From contig NC_020055.1 in the NCBI RefSeq assembly GCF_000331025.1, positions 3,319,370-3,383,369 of the forward strand: DNA of 64,000 nt, read 5' to 3'. The position numbers and the translations under genes are program-made. Shown here one piece after another: positions 18,404-27,717 of this stretch. The notes under the pieces are model-generated. The model was not told the DNA's origin. It saw only the letters and a list, made by a program, of their open reading frames with translations, and did not search any database. Source of the DNA: Maridesulfovibrio hydrothermalis AM13 = DSM 14728. GTDB lineage: Bacteria > Desulfobacterota > Desulfovibrionia > Desulfovibrionales > Desulfovibrionaceae. How positions within the stretch are numbered: position 1 is the first letter of the stretch; each line of letters starts with the position of its first letter.

Positions 18404-19099
18404 ATGATGCCCCGACATTTAGCCGTCATCATGGACGGCAATGGAAGGTGGGCAAAGGCTCGCGGACTCTCCAGAAGTGAGGGACACAAAGCCGGAACAG
18501 AAGCAGCAAAAGCAATTGTCACCAAATGCCGTAAACTCGGTATAAAACATCTGACCCTGTACACCTTTTCCAAGGAGAACTGGGCCAGACCGAAAGATGA
18601 AATTGCAACGCTCTTCGACCTGTTAAAAGTCTTTCTAAAGAAAGAACTGAGCAGCCTGCGCGAGCAGGACATACGCCTTAAAATCCTTAAGGGGCTCTCG
18701 GAGTTCCCCTTCGGCGTAAGACAGGTTATTGCCCACACCATCAAAAAGACTGAGAATTGTAACTCCATGACCCTTAACCTTGCCTTGAATTATTCAGGCA
18801 GGGATGAAATCGTGCGAGCCTGCAAAAAAATGATTTCTGCCGGAATCAGTGAAGATGAGATCACAGAAGAGCGAATTTCCGGATATCTGTATACAGCCGG
18901 ACAGCCCGATCCAGATCTAATTATCCGCACCAGCGGTGAGCAAAGATTATCCAATTATCTGCTCTACCAAGCCGCCTACTCGGAACTTTATTTCACTGAT
19001 GTGTACTGGCCTGACTTCAGCCCCGAAGAACTTGATAAAGCGATAGCTGATTACGCCGGCCGCCAACGCCGCTTCGGAAAAACAGGCGACCAGATTTAA
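18404..19099 (+). CDS. uppS: Isoprenyl transferase (undecaprenyl diphosphate synthase)
   Basis: 231 residues. It extends farnesyl diphosphate with isopentenyl units to the C55 lipid carrier for peptidoglycan. MDGNGRWAKARGLSRSEGHKAG is the catalytic and diphosphate-binding region, and DLIIRTSGEQRLSNYLLYQAAYSELYF is the C-terminal signature. The start is placed at the first of two adjacent ATG codons just after the frr stop; the open frame extends into frr. A strong terminator follows, whereas in many bacteria cdsA comes next. Confidence 0.96.
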   Translation: MMPRHLAVIMDGNGRWAKARGLSRSEGHKAGTEAAKAIVTKCRKLGIKHLTLYTFSKENWARPKDEIATLFDLLKVFLKKELSSLREQDIRLKILKGLSEFPFGVRQVIAHTIKKTENCNSMTLNLALNYSGRDEIVRACKKMISAGISEDEITEERISGYLYTAGQPDPDLIIRTSGEQRLSNYLLYQAAYSELYFTDVYWPDFSPEELDKAIADYAGRQRRFGKTGDQI

Positions 19100-19116
19100 T
19101 CACTGTTTTCAAAGAC

Positions 19117-19163
19117 AAAAGAAAGTCCCCATGAAGATTATTCCTCATGGGGACTTTCTTTTG
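19117..19163. terminator. Strong two-way terminator after uppS
   Basis: AAAAGAAAGTCCCCATGA pairs with TCATGGGGACTTTCTTTT. It closes the translation/lipid operon and marks the left edge of the interposed lipoprotein region. The ~270 bases up to the next gene are AT-rich with no feature I can support. Confidence 0.92.
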
Positions 19164-19437
19164 CGCCCGTAAAACTTCACATACAACACTCTTTTTAAAC
19201 ATGTTATATACGATTACCATCTGTGAAATGGCTATATCCAACAATATGACTGCTATAAATAAGTTTAATACAAAATCAAAGTATTTCATTTTTTTGTATA
19301 AAAAAAATCAAACCACTTTATAATAATTGTAAAGTATGCAATATATTATGATTAGATAGCGCAGAATATAAACTGAAGCAATCGACGTATAATACACGCA
19401 TTTTTATTGAATTAACATGATAAGAGGGAGGTCTTTC

Positions 19438-21213
19438 ATGTCTTTAAGAATATGGAGCTACTTTGCCATCACCCTGTGTCTTATAACCTCGGGGTGTATT
19501 CCAAAAAATACAAAGAGAGCACAAGAACCTCCAGTTCATACGGCTGTCAGAACCGAAACAATTGTTATCACGCCAATTGTAACGGGAACCTCTCTCATGA
19601 AAAGCAATGTCCGCGAAGTGGCTTCATCAAAATCAGATATTGTTGATGTCCTGCCCAAAGGAACCCAAGTTGAACTTACCGGTAAAAACGGCAACTGGTA
19701 CCATGTCAAACGGATCAACTCTCAGGCTAAGTCAGGCTTTGTTTATCATAAACTGATTGCTCTTGATTTTGACAACTATCTCGGCACAAAGGGTAAAAAC
19801 AAACAGTCCGCTTTAGTCTACAACGCTCCTTCTGAGAAAGCCAAAACTGCCATTAAAATTATGGCCCGGACTCCTTTTGATATTGTTGGCTATGAAAATG
19901 GTTTTTATAAGGTTAAAGGCGAACACTTTAAGGGATATCTCAAAGCTGACCTGTGCGTAGCAGATCCCAGTAGTGCGATAGCAAAAACAAAAACTGTCAC
20001 GATCTCATCTTCGGGCAATACTGGCAAAATTCAAAAAATTAAAAACGGGCAATATGCTGTCCCTCCTCAAAAAGCTCAATCTTCAAAAAAATACGCCTCT
20101 AAAAAAACAAGCAAAACAAAATTTAGATCCAGTAGTTCTTCAAGCAAAAAAAGAACTGCAATAAAAAAGAGAAGTTCAAGTGAACCCAATGCCGCAGCAA
20201 CCCTTTTTGGAGCATTCGCTTCCGCCCTGCTCGGCGGAGGTTCTCAAAATAGAGCGGTTCGCCCCCAATCACAAAATGATGCCCTTAAAGACATTCTTAA
20301 AAGTATAAGCGCAGGTAAAGAACTTGCGCAGCAAACTGTGAAAATCCGCGAACAAATGCTTGGCGCACTTAACGAAACACGAGCCTTGCAGTCACTCATA
20401 GGTGCGACTGTTGCCGCAATGAATACCAACTACAAAATAGCCGAACAAACCGCGCGCGGCGTAAGTTCTACCGGAATGAAAAAAATATCCATCAAAGCTT
20501 TCATTCAGGACCTTTCATATGAACCGACTGAATCTATTGAAAGTGCCGCAGTTAAAATCGCCCAAAATGGTAAAAGGCTTAAGGCACTGGAAAGCAGGAT
20601 CAAATCAGAGGCAGACACTTTCTCACAGCTGAATTCACAGCAATTGCAAAATATGGATTCCATAATTGATTCTTTCTCCACCAACCTGCATGCATCCAAT
20701 GCTCTTTATGATTTCAGCATTGCTAAATCAAACAATGTAATCTTGAGAATCGATAGAGCAGTAACAGCTTATGACGAAAAGGCCGGCCCGATGGCCGCAG
20801 AAGCAACGAAACAGGCAGGAATTATCGCACTCGCCACTGCCCAGCTTGTCTCTCAAATCAGTAATGCTCAAAGCAACCCTCTCGGAGCTTTAACGGCTCT
20901 CCCGCGCTTGATGGAAATTCAGGAAGAATTAACGACTCTCTCCGGACTGTTTCAAGACTTCCAGGCTGATTACGAATACATTGAAAACAACTCTGCTATC
21001 ATAAGCAAACAGGGACAGGATATCAGCAGAATTATCATGACCGCGCGCCGCAAAAATACTCAGATAACCACCATGCTTGAATCATATTACCAAAAAAAAT
21101 TGAGCCTCAGTAAAAGACTAAAAAGTAAATTGGCAAGGCAGACTGAATCAGGTTATAAAACAGTTGAAAAGAAAGCCTCCTCTGTCGCACTGGCGGAAGA
21201 CCTGCTTGATTAA
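19438..21213 (+). CDS. Lipoprotein with two bacterial SH3 domains and coiled-coil
   Basis: 591 residues. The signal peptide ends in the lipobox LITSGC. A first SH3-like domain follows at ~45-105 (SNVREVASSKSDIVDVLPKGTQVELTGKNGNWYHVK), then a second, weaker one at ~110-175. A Ser/Lys-rich low-complexity linker lies at ~190-255 and a long helical, Gln/Ala-rich C-terminal half suggests coiled-coil. SH3b domains usually bind cell-wall peptides. Ribosome-binding site GGGAGG lies before ATG 19438. First gene of a probable four-gene envelope operon; the function is unknown. Confidence 0.8.
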   Translation: MSLRIWSYFAITLCLITSGCIPKNTKRAQEPPVHTAVRTETIVITPIVTGTSLMKSNVREVASSKSDIVDVLPKGTQVELTGKNGNWYHVKRINSQAKSGFVYHKLIALDFDNYLGTKGKNKQSALVYNAPSEKAKTAIKIMARTPFDIVGYENGFYKVKGEHFKGYLKADLCVADPSSAIAKTKTVTISSSGNTGKIQKIKNGQYAVPPQKAQSSKKYASKKTSKTKFRSSSSSSKKRTAIKKRSSSEPNAAATLFGAFASALLGGGSQNRAVRPQSQNDALKDILKSISAGKELAQQTVKIREQMLGALNETRALQSLIGATVAAMNTNYKIAEQTARGVSSTGMKKISIKAFIQDLSYEPTESIESAAVKIAQNGKRLKALESRIKSEADTFSQLNSQQLQNMDSIIDSFSTNLHASNALYDFSIAKSNNVILRIDRAVTAYDEKAGPMAAEATKQAGIIALATAQLVSQISNAQSNPLGALTALPRLMEIQEELTTLSGLFQDFQADYEYIENNSAIISKQGQDISRIIMTARRKNTQITTMLESYYQKKLSLSKRLKSKLARQTESGYKTVEKKASSVALAEDLLD

Positions 21214-21236
21214 TATAAAATAAATGGAGAATTTGT

Positions 21237-21449
21237 ATGAAAAAAATTAAAATTATCATCCTCTGTATGGCTGTAATGCTGGCTCTTGCTGCTTGCGGAT
21301 TCAAGCATGCCGATTCAGCAAAATCATCAATGCACAACGTAAACCAGTCTGCTCAAGACCTGAAAAATGAAACTCAGGTTTCAAAGCAAAAAACAGAAGA
21401 GATCAAAGAGCAGGAAGCTCAAGATTCCACAGAGGACTACAAGTGGTAA
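21237..21449 (+). CDS. Small lipoprotein
   Basis: 70 residues: signal peptide with lipobox LAAC, then a charged, mostly helical tail ending DYKW. TGGAGAA precedes the ATG. It lies 23 bases after the SH3 lipoprotein gene and is probably in the same operon. No known family recognised. Confidence 0.75.
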   Translation: MKKIKIIILCMAVMLALAACGFKHADSAKSSMHNVNQSAQDLKNETQVSKQKTEEIKEQEAQDSTEDYKW

Positions 21450-21453
21450 AAAA

Positions 21454-22569
21454 ATGAATCGTAGACTGAGTATTATCCTTATTATGCTTGTTGCTTTGCT
21501 TTCAGCCTCCTTGGCGGAAGCCAGAGAACTTTACATTATCCCCTCTGCCATAGGTAAAGTGCGTAATAAAGAAAAAGACAGGCATAAAACGGAACTTGAA
21601 ACGATTCTAAAAGACAAAGAATTCAAAAAAGCACTACGCAAAGGTGTACTTGGATTCCTTAGACGCGCGGCGGCCAAAAATGAAGGCGTAAACATCAAAA
21701 GAGCCGGATTCAAGACAAAATTTGACCCCGAGTCGATTCTAATTCCCCTGCTTTTTGTGGACAATGTGATTTCTTTTGTGGATAAATTCGGCAGTGAAGA
21801 ACAGGCTCTGTACAAAGGCAGTGTTTATATCGGCATAAACTTTCTGCTTTTTCAGGCCAAATCCGAATCGCTCGTATACTCGGCCCCGATGCTCGTATCA
21901 GTTCCGTATCTCAATAAAACTAAAAATTTCAGTCTGACTCCGCTTGCCGGACAAATCAGAGCTGCAATTGTTGAATTCTTTACTGACCGCAAAAGGCTTA
22001 AGCCGGACGCTCAAGACGAACTTGGCAACTGCCTTGCGGATCTGGAATATCTATTTTCAACAAAAACCTGTGAAATAAAAAACATTACTCTTTCAAAAGG
22101 CACGATCAAACGAATTAGAAACGTAGATAAGTACAAATCACTGGCCCAGATGCTTGCCTCACAGGCCCTGTCTCAAGATCATTTAGTTTTGCCGCCCAAA
22201 TCCAGATTTCCAGCTATCCGCCGAGGGTTGCACGCTGCTGTTTCCATGTTCGGCGTATCATTTCAGCAAGGAGCCGAAAAATCCGGTTTTTCTGAACGGG
22301 ATAACGTCTATCAAACTGAAATGCGTATGCCCAAACCGGAAATAATTTACGGCCTGACAGTTAAAACCGGCACCAGAGACAATGATCTGGGGCCATACAT
22401 TGAGCGCAATTACACCACGGCGGCTTATCTGCAAGGTGGCGGTGAAATCATCAAATGCATCAAAGGCGTTGAAGTAACTCTGGCCAAAAGACATACAACT
22501 GTTTCTGATGTCCACTTTTATAACAGCCTAATCAATGCCCTGTCTGATCTGGATACCTGCAAAAAGTAA
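21454..22569 (+). CDS. Secreted protein of unknown function
   Basis: 371 residues. A signal peptide (LSIILIMLVALLSASLAEA) is followed by a mature protein with no recognised domain. Two Cys lie close together (NCLADLEYLFSTKTCE). The start at 21454 is four bases after the preceding stop; the frame is also open inside the previous gene, but only this ATG gives a signal peptide. Coupling to the small lipoprotein suggests an envelope role. Confidence 0.78.
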   Translation: MNRRLSIILIMLVALLSASLAEARELYIIPSAIGKVRNKEKDRHKTELETILKDKEFKKALRKGVLGFLRRAAAKNEGVNIKRAGFKTKFDPESILIPLLFVDNVISFVDKFGSEEQALYKGSVYIGINFLLFQAKSESLVYSAPMLVSVPYLNKTKNFSLTPLAGQIRAAIVEFFTDRKRLKPDAQDELGNCLADLEYLFSTKTCEIKNITLSKGTIKRIRNVDKYKSLAQMLASQALSQDHLVLPPKSRFPAIRRGLHAAVSMFGVSFQQGAEKSGFSERDNVYQTEMRMPKPEIIYGLTVKTGTRDNDLGPYIERNYTTAAYLQGGGEIIKCIKGVEVTLAKRHTTVSDVHFYNSLINALSDLDTCKK

Positions 22570-22603
22570 TTCCGCCTCATTAACGGCAGCCAAGGAGAAT
22601 CTT

Positions 22604-23242
22604 ATGCACAGAACAAAACTCATCCTGTCCACCCTTCTCAGCATTATGCTCATTACCGCCTTTGCGGGAAGCGGCTTTTGCGGAAGCAAAGACGGATTTA
22701 AAATTTACGACAGGAAAGGCAAGCCAACCATTGTCTTTTCTCTGGTACCACGCATCAAAGGCGAAAACCTTTCACCGCAGGAATGTGAAAGTCTTATTCG
22801 CAACTTGAACAAATCCCTGCAACAGGAATTTAATGAAGCTGGATTTGAAACCCACCGTGACCGTATGATTACAGGATTCCTGCTGGATTCATGCAAGCGG
22901 TCCTATGCCACTCAGCAGCAGACCGTAACCGAAGATGAAATAATATCCATTGCCCGCGACAACGCCGTAGATTACGTAGTCATCGGCATGTCAGAAGTAG
23001 ATATCGAATATGATGAAGACTACGAACAATACACTGCCTTAGTCGATATCAACGGAGATTTTCTCGGGGTTGAATTCGACCCGCCAAGCTCCTACGCCCT
23101 CAACCTGACAGGCGAATACATGCATCCCCAAAAGGATCGGCTTATCAAGCTGGCAATGATCGATATCTCCCGCAAAATAGCCAGACTCAGAACGATTGAT
23201 ACAGTTCTTAAGCACTGGGAAAGAAATAACAAAAAGAAATAA
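22604..23242 (+). CDS. Secreted protein of unknown function
   Basis: 212 residues. Signal peptide (LILSTLLSIMLITAFAGSGFC), ribosome-binding site AAGGAGA eight bases before the ATG. The body contains SLVPRIKGENLSPQECESLIRNLNKSLQQEFNEAGFE and AVDYVVIGMSEVDIEYDEDY, a layout like periplasmic proteins that assemble through TolB-N or CsgG-like folds, but the match is too weak to name. Last gene of the interposed envelope operon. Confidence 0.75.
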   Translation: MHRTKLILSTLLSIMLITAFAGSGFCGSKDGFKIYDRKGKPTIVFSLVPRIKGENLSPQECESLIRNLNKSLQQEFNEAGFETHRDRMITGFLLDSCKRSYATQQQTVTEDEIISIARDNAVDYVVIGMSEVDIEYDEDYEQYTALVDINGDFLGVEFDPPSSYALNLTGEYMHPQKDRLIKLAMIDISRKIARLRTIDTVLKHWERNNKKK

Positions 23243-23360
23243 TTAGGAAACAAGATTTTTGGCAGCACTCCGCAGGCTTAAACCTGCCTCAAATAAAATT
23301 AAACTTCCTACTGCTTTTATTGAATAACGCCCTCTTTGCCTGATGTGATTTACCTCAACT

Positions 23361-23412
23361 AAAAAAGAAGGCTGGATATTTTGACTATCGGCAGTCAAGA
23401 TATCCAGCCTTC
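23361..23412 (-). terminator. Terminator of the HD-GYP gene
   Basis: GAAGGCTGGATAT pairs with ATATCCAGCCTTC with further pairing toward the loop; six T follow on the minus strand. Confidence 0.88.
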
Positions 23413-23457
23413 AAACTTATCCATTTTCATTACTTTCAAACCGCCGAAGCCTCATCA

Positions 23458-25200
23458 CTAATCCTCATCAATCTGTGAAGGATCAAGCTCAGCATGGGCG
23501 TATTCCATAAGCAATCCTGATTCCATAAAAAGATTACAGATATCGGAATCAATATGATTGTCCTTGACCATAAAGCCGAGAATTTCAATTGCCTGCGCAA
23601 GCTTCATGGGCTTCTTGTAGGGACGGTCTTTTGCTGTGAGTGCTTCAAAAATATCAGCAACAGCCATGATTCTGGCCTGTAATGGCAACTCATCTTCCCC
23701 AAGACCTTTGGGATATCCGGAACCGTCCAGTCTTTCATGATGCCCTGCTGCGTATTCAGGAACACGGAGTAGACGTTTGGGAAACGGAAGTCTGGAAAGC
23801 ATTTCAAAAGTGATGGCCGCATGGCTTTCGATAATCTTCCGTTCGTCGTCAGTAAGAGTGCCTTTGCGTATACAGAGGTTCAGCACCTCGTTTTCGGTCA
23901 ACCAGTTAAAGGTTTCACCATTACTTTCATAAGTCCGTGCGGCGATATCCTCTACCCGTGCAATTCGATCATCGGACATAAATTCTTTGGGAATATTACA
24001 TGAAGAAATAAATAAACGATCATCTTCCACCTGTTCCAGCTTAACAGCATAACTCATTTCAATTTCGGATAATTTTTCAGGCGTGGCTCCATTTTTCATA
24101 GCCTCGATTGTTTCTTCAAGCTGCCTGTTTTTTATAATTTCACTGATGAGACGGAACCGTGCATCTACTAATTCTGACCGGTCAAAAATTGTTTCGAGCT
24201 TTGTAGATTTATCTACCACATGCTCAGGGATGGAAATTTTACCGACATCATGCATCCATGCTGCCAGCTTAAGCTCTTCAAGTTCATCATTGCTCAGATG
24301 AACATCTGCATATTTTCCTTCCTCAATACTGTTGATTTTGTCGGCTATCATCATAGTGATAGTCACCACGCGCTCGATATGCCCATTTGTATACGGGGAT
24401 TTGGCATCAATTGCGGCTGCAATACTCTGGATAACAGAATATAAAAGATCTTTAAGCCCCTGAATGAGCTGGGCATTAGTTAGAGCTATGGCAGCCTGCG
24501 AAGCGAGCGAACCGACAATATCCACCACATTGGACGAAAATTCTATAACTTCGCCGTCCTCATCCAAAGCATTCAGAAGCTGCAAAACCCCGATAATATC
24601 CTGTTCATGGTTTTTAAGAGCAAGCACAAGCATGGATTTGGAGTGATAACCAGTTGCTGCATCATATTTTCTGGGACCGGTAAAATCAAACCCCTCAGCT
24701 TCGTACACATCAGCAATATTAACGGTTTCACCAGTCAGTGCACAGTATGAGGATACATTAGATTTATTAGGCTTATTGCCCGCATAGTAAAGAGGAACGG
24801 CAGGAAGGGTAATCTCATTACCGCTTGTTCCCCCCATGCGTACCTGCATAGTATCATTTTGAAGGATCGAAAAATCCAGTTTACGACCCTGCTTATCTAC
24901 AATATAAAGAGTCCCTGCATCCGCTTTGGTCAAAACTCTTGCTTCATCAACGATCATTTCAAGCAATCGCTCAAGCCGTGTTTCCCCGGACAGAGCAAGG
25001 CCGATCTCGGTCAGACGATCTACGAGGCTCATCTGAGTCTCTAAAACAGAAAACACAGCGGCCTTCATAGGGCAGGTTAAATCCTCAATAGCTTGCTGAC
25101 AGACTGTTCGCCGGGACTTTGCCACAACATCATCAAGAAACTTCTCAATGTCAGAAATTCCCGCAGCTGTTAATTCAGCAATATTTTTCCGCAAGCTCAT
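23458..25200 (-). CDS. GAF domain protein with HD-GYP domain (c-di-GMP phosphodiesterase type)
   Basis: 580 residues. A short N-terminal helix region precedes a GAF domain at ~70-245 (LERLLEMIVDEARVLTKADAGTLYIVDKQGRKLDF to GVLQLLNALDEDGE). The HD domain follows with TNGHIERVV, LAAWMHDVGKISIPE and a ~130-residue insertion, ending with HHERLDGSGYPKGLGEDELPLQARIMAVADIFEALTAKDRPYKK. All residues of the HD and GYP motifs are present, so hydrolysis of c-di-GMP is likely, controlled by the GAF ligand. The start is ATG 25200, close to GGAGG; a TTG five codons earlier is possible. Confidence 0.9.
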   Translation of the reverse strand: MSLRKNIAELTAAGISDIEKFLDDVVAKSRRTVCQQAIEDLTCPMKAAVFSVLETQMSLVDRLTEIGLALSGETRLERLLEMIVDEARVLTKADAGTLYIVDKQGRKLDFSILQNDTMQVRMGGTSGNEITLPAVPLYYAGNKPNKSNVSSYCALTGETVNIADVYEAEGFDFTGPRKYDAATGYHSKSMLVLALKNHEQDIIGVLQLLNALDEDGEVIEFSSNVVDIVGSLASQAAIALTNAQLIQGLKDLLYSVIQSIAAAIDAKSPYTNGHIERVVTITMMIADKINSIEEGKYADVHLSNDELEELKLAAWMHDVGKISIPEHVVDKSTKLETIFDRSELVDARFRLISEIIKNRQLEETIEAMKNGATPEKLSEIEMSYAVKLEQVEDDRLFISSCNIPKEFMSDDRIARVEDIAARTYESNGETFNWLTENEVLNLCIRKGTLTDDERKIIESHAAITFEMLSRLPFPKRLLRVPEYAAGHHERLDGSGYPKGLGEDELPLQARIMAVADIFEALTAKDRPYKKPMKLAQAIEILGFMVKDNHIDSDICNLFMESGLLMEYAHAELDPSQIDED

Positions 25201-25215
25201 CCCCTCCAAAATCAA

Positions 25216-25657
25216 TACACTTAAAACAAAAAATACATTTAATACTTAAATTTTAAGAAATTACTACATACAAAGCTGCTTTGAAGCAAATCATATTTAA
25301 AATTATATCCTATATGAGCCAAAATACTACCAGTTTATGACTCTATTACCAACAGAACTTACCATTGCACAAAATCAACATGGAAAAAAAGTTTTTTCTG
25401 CCAATATGCAGGTTATATGTTTTTCCCCAATTATGATTCAACTAATATTAAAAAGTATCTCATAACGGGTTGCCCGATACCTATTAATGAATTATAAAAA
25501 CGAAGTTTTTTGTAAATTCAAGCTCATTATTGTTTAATCAGCGAAGACTTATTGCTCCTTTCAAACTTTGAAAAATTGACTGACATTCAAAATTCAACAA
25601 CTGAAAGCAGTACCTAATATAATATTACGCCTTTATAGAATTTTAACCGGGGATTTC
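25216..25657. other. AT-rich intergenic stretch before cdsA
   Basis: About 440 bases between divergent genes. Strongly AT-rich with homopolymer runs. A TATAAT lies at 25618-25623 but lacks a matching -35 hexamer. I found no ORF, tRNA or clear hairpin. It forms the right edge of the inserted region between uppS and cdsA. Confidence 0.6.
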
Positions 25658-26461
25658 ATGCCGCTAAGCAGCCTTCAGCAAAGAATCATCACTTCACTCC
25701 TTCTCGTTGCGACCCTTGCCACAGCCCTGATCATGGGCGGTAAGGTTCTCATCGGAGCCTTAACAATCTTTTCTATAGTCGCACTTCATGAATTTTACTC
25801 AATGTTCTGGCAGGATAGGTCAAACAGGCTTTCCAGATATATAGGACTGGCTGCCGGTGCAGGAATAATTATAACCTCAACTTCCATGTCACCTGTCTGG
25901 ATGCTTCTAATCATGGTCGGGGCATTTTGGCTTTTCAATTTTCGATTTCTATTTTCATACAGCGCAGACGCACATAAATCATCATACCATGACAGTTTGA
26001 TTTTGTTTGCCGGATTAGTTTACATTCCAGTGACATTACAGTTTGTCACTTCTATGAACAGCTGGGAAATACTTTTTGTAATGATCTCAGCTTCAGCGTC
26101 GGACACAGCTGCATTTTATGCCGGAACACATTTCGGAAAGAAAAAAATATGGCCCAAGGTCAGCCCTAAAAAATCATGGGCGGGTTCCATCGGTGGTTTT
26201 ATCGGCTGTATCATCTGCTGTACAATCTATGGAATAATTTTCGGGCATGCTCCTGTGCTCTCTTGGATTGTGCTTGCTGCATCACTCAACGTTGCCGCTC
26301 AGATGGGCGACTTTTTCGAATCAGCATTAAAACGCAAACTTGAGATTAAAGATTCAGGGAAAATTCTGCCGGGACACGGCGGAGTTCTGGATCGCATTGA
26401 CAGTCTTGTTCTTGTAATCCCCGTATACATTCTGGCAAGACAGCTTCACGCCTTTTTTTAA
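25658..26461 (+). CDS. cdsA: Phosphatidate cytidylyltransferase
   Basis: 267 residues, a multi-pass membrane protein with about seven helices. It makes CDP-diacylglycerol from CTP and phosphatidic acid, the product of the plsC pathway seen upstream. The signature near the end is intact: SPKKSWAGSIGGF and GDFFESALKRKLEIKDSGKILPGHGGVLDRIDSL, including the metal-binding Asp residues. First gene of cdsA-dxr-rseP-tsaB. Confidence 0.96.
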   Translation: MPLSSLQQRIITSLLLVATLATALIMGGKVLIGALTIFSIVALHEFYSMFWQDRSNRLSRYIGLAAGAGIIITSTSMSPVWMLLIMVGAFWLFNFRFLFSYSADAHKSSYHDSLILFAGLVYIPVTLQFVTSMNSWEILFVMISASASDTAAFYAGTHFGKKKIWPKVSPKKSWAGSIGGFIGCIICCTIYGIIFGHAPVLSWIVLAASLNVAAQMGDFFESALKRKLEIKDSGKILPGHGGVLDRIDSLVLVIPVYILARQLHAFF

Positions 26462-26506
26462 CAGAGCATCGTAGAACAGGCTCACAAACAAGACGGAAAA
26501 TATAAG

Positions 26507-27709
26507 TTGCAAACATACATTTCACCATGGCCTGCTACAGCAAAGCTGCCAGATTTTCCCAGATCAATTTCCATTCTGGGAAGCACAGGTTCAATCGGGA
26601 CAAGCACTCTGAAAGTAATTGAACAACATCCCGATCTTTTCAATATCACTGCCCTTGCAGGAGCAAGAAATGCTTCCCTGCTGGCAGAGCAGGCGATAAA
26701 ATTCCGCCCTGCCTACCTTGCAGTACTAAATGATGAGGCTGCAAAAGAGCTGAAGAAACTTCTTCCAGCTGACTACAAACCGGAAATACTTACCGGCCCG
26801 TCAGCCTATATTACCCTTGCCACCCTTGACGAAGTATCATTAGTATTGTCTTCCATCGTAGGAGCTGCCGGCTTTGAGCCGACTCTTGCGGCGGCGGAAA
26901 AAGGTAAAATGATAGCCCTTGCCAATAAGGAATCTTTAGTTCTGGGCGGTCACATCATCCGTGATGCCTGCCACAGAACAGGTGCTACAATTCTCCCTGT
27001 AGACTCCGAGCACAATGCATTGTTTCAGGGACTGGCTGGACACGCCGGCGATGAAGTCAGCAGGTTGATACTTACAGCATCAGGCGGTCCTTTCCGGGGC
27101 AAAAGTAAAGAATTTCTAAAAACTGTTACCCGCGAACAGGCTCTTGCCCACCCCAACTGGGATATGGGGGCAAAGATCAGCATTGACTCAGCAACCCTTA
27201 TGAATAAAGGGCTGGAGTTTATTGAAGCCTGTCACCTGTACGGTCTGCCACCTGAGCAGATTGACGTTGTGGTTCACCCGCAGTCTATTATTCACTCTTT
27301 GGTTGAATATGTTGACGGCTCACAGCTAGGACATCTCGGTGTGCCTGACATGCAGATTCCTATTGCTTTCTGCATGTGCTTCCCGCAACGTGTACCCCTT
27401 GAGCTTAAACAACTGAACCTTGCTGAGGTCGGCACTCTTACTTTTGAAAAGCCTGACCTTGAAGTTTTCCCCTGCCTGAAACATGCGGCGGATTCTTTTG
27501 CAGCAAGCCAAAGTCACCCCATTGTGCTTAATGCAGCAAATGAAGTGGCTGTTGATCTCTTTCTAAATGAAAGAATCGGTTTTACTGACATTCCTGCCAT
27601 TATCGGCAAGGCACTGGAAGATCACGCGCCATGTGATGTTAGTGAAGCCGGAGCGGTTCTGGAGCTGGATATTAAGACCAGACGTGATGTTATGGAATCC
27701 ATTACTTAG
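26507..27709 (+). CDS. dxr: 1-deoxy-D-xylulose-5-phosphate reductoisomerase
   Basis: 400 residues. It is the second enzyme of the MEP isoprenoid pathway and supplies precursors for uppS. NADPH-binding GSTGSIGTSTL, NKESLVLGG, the metal site PVDSEHNALFQ, ASGGPFRG and the C-terminal NAANEVAVDLFL are all visible. The start is TTG at 26507; no in-frame ATG precedes the conserved region, so a non-ATG start is required. Confidence 0.95.
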   Translation: MQTYISPWPATAKLPDFPRSISILGSTGSIGTSTLKVIEQHPDLFNITALAGARNASLLAEQAIKFRPAYLAVLNDEAAKELKKLLPADYKPEILTGPSAYITLATLDEVSLVLSSIVGAAGFEPTLAAAEKGKMIALANKESLVLGGHIIRDACHRTGATILPVDSEHNALFQGLAGHAGDEVSRLILTASGGPFRGKSKEFLKTVTREQALAHPNWDMGAKISIDSATLMNKGLEFIEACHLYGLPPEQIDVVVHPQSIIHSLVEYVDGSQLGHLGVPDMQIPIAFCMCFPQRVPLELKQLNLAEVGTLTFEKPDLEVFPCLKHAADSFAASQSHPIVLNAANEVAVDLFLNERIGFTDIPAIIGKALEDHAPCDVSEAGAVLELDIKTRRDVMESIT

Positions 27710-27717
27710 GAATAAAT

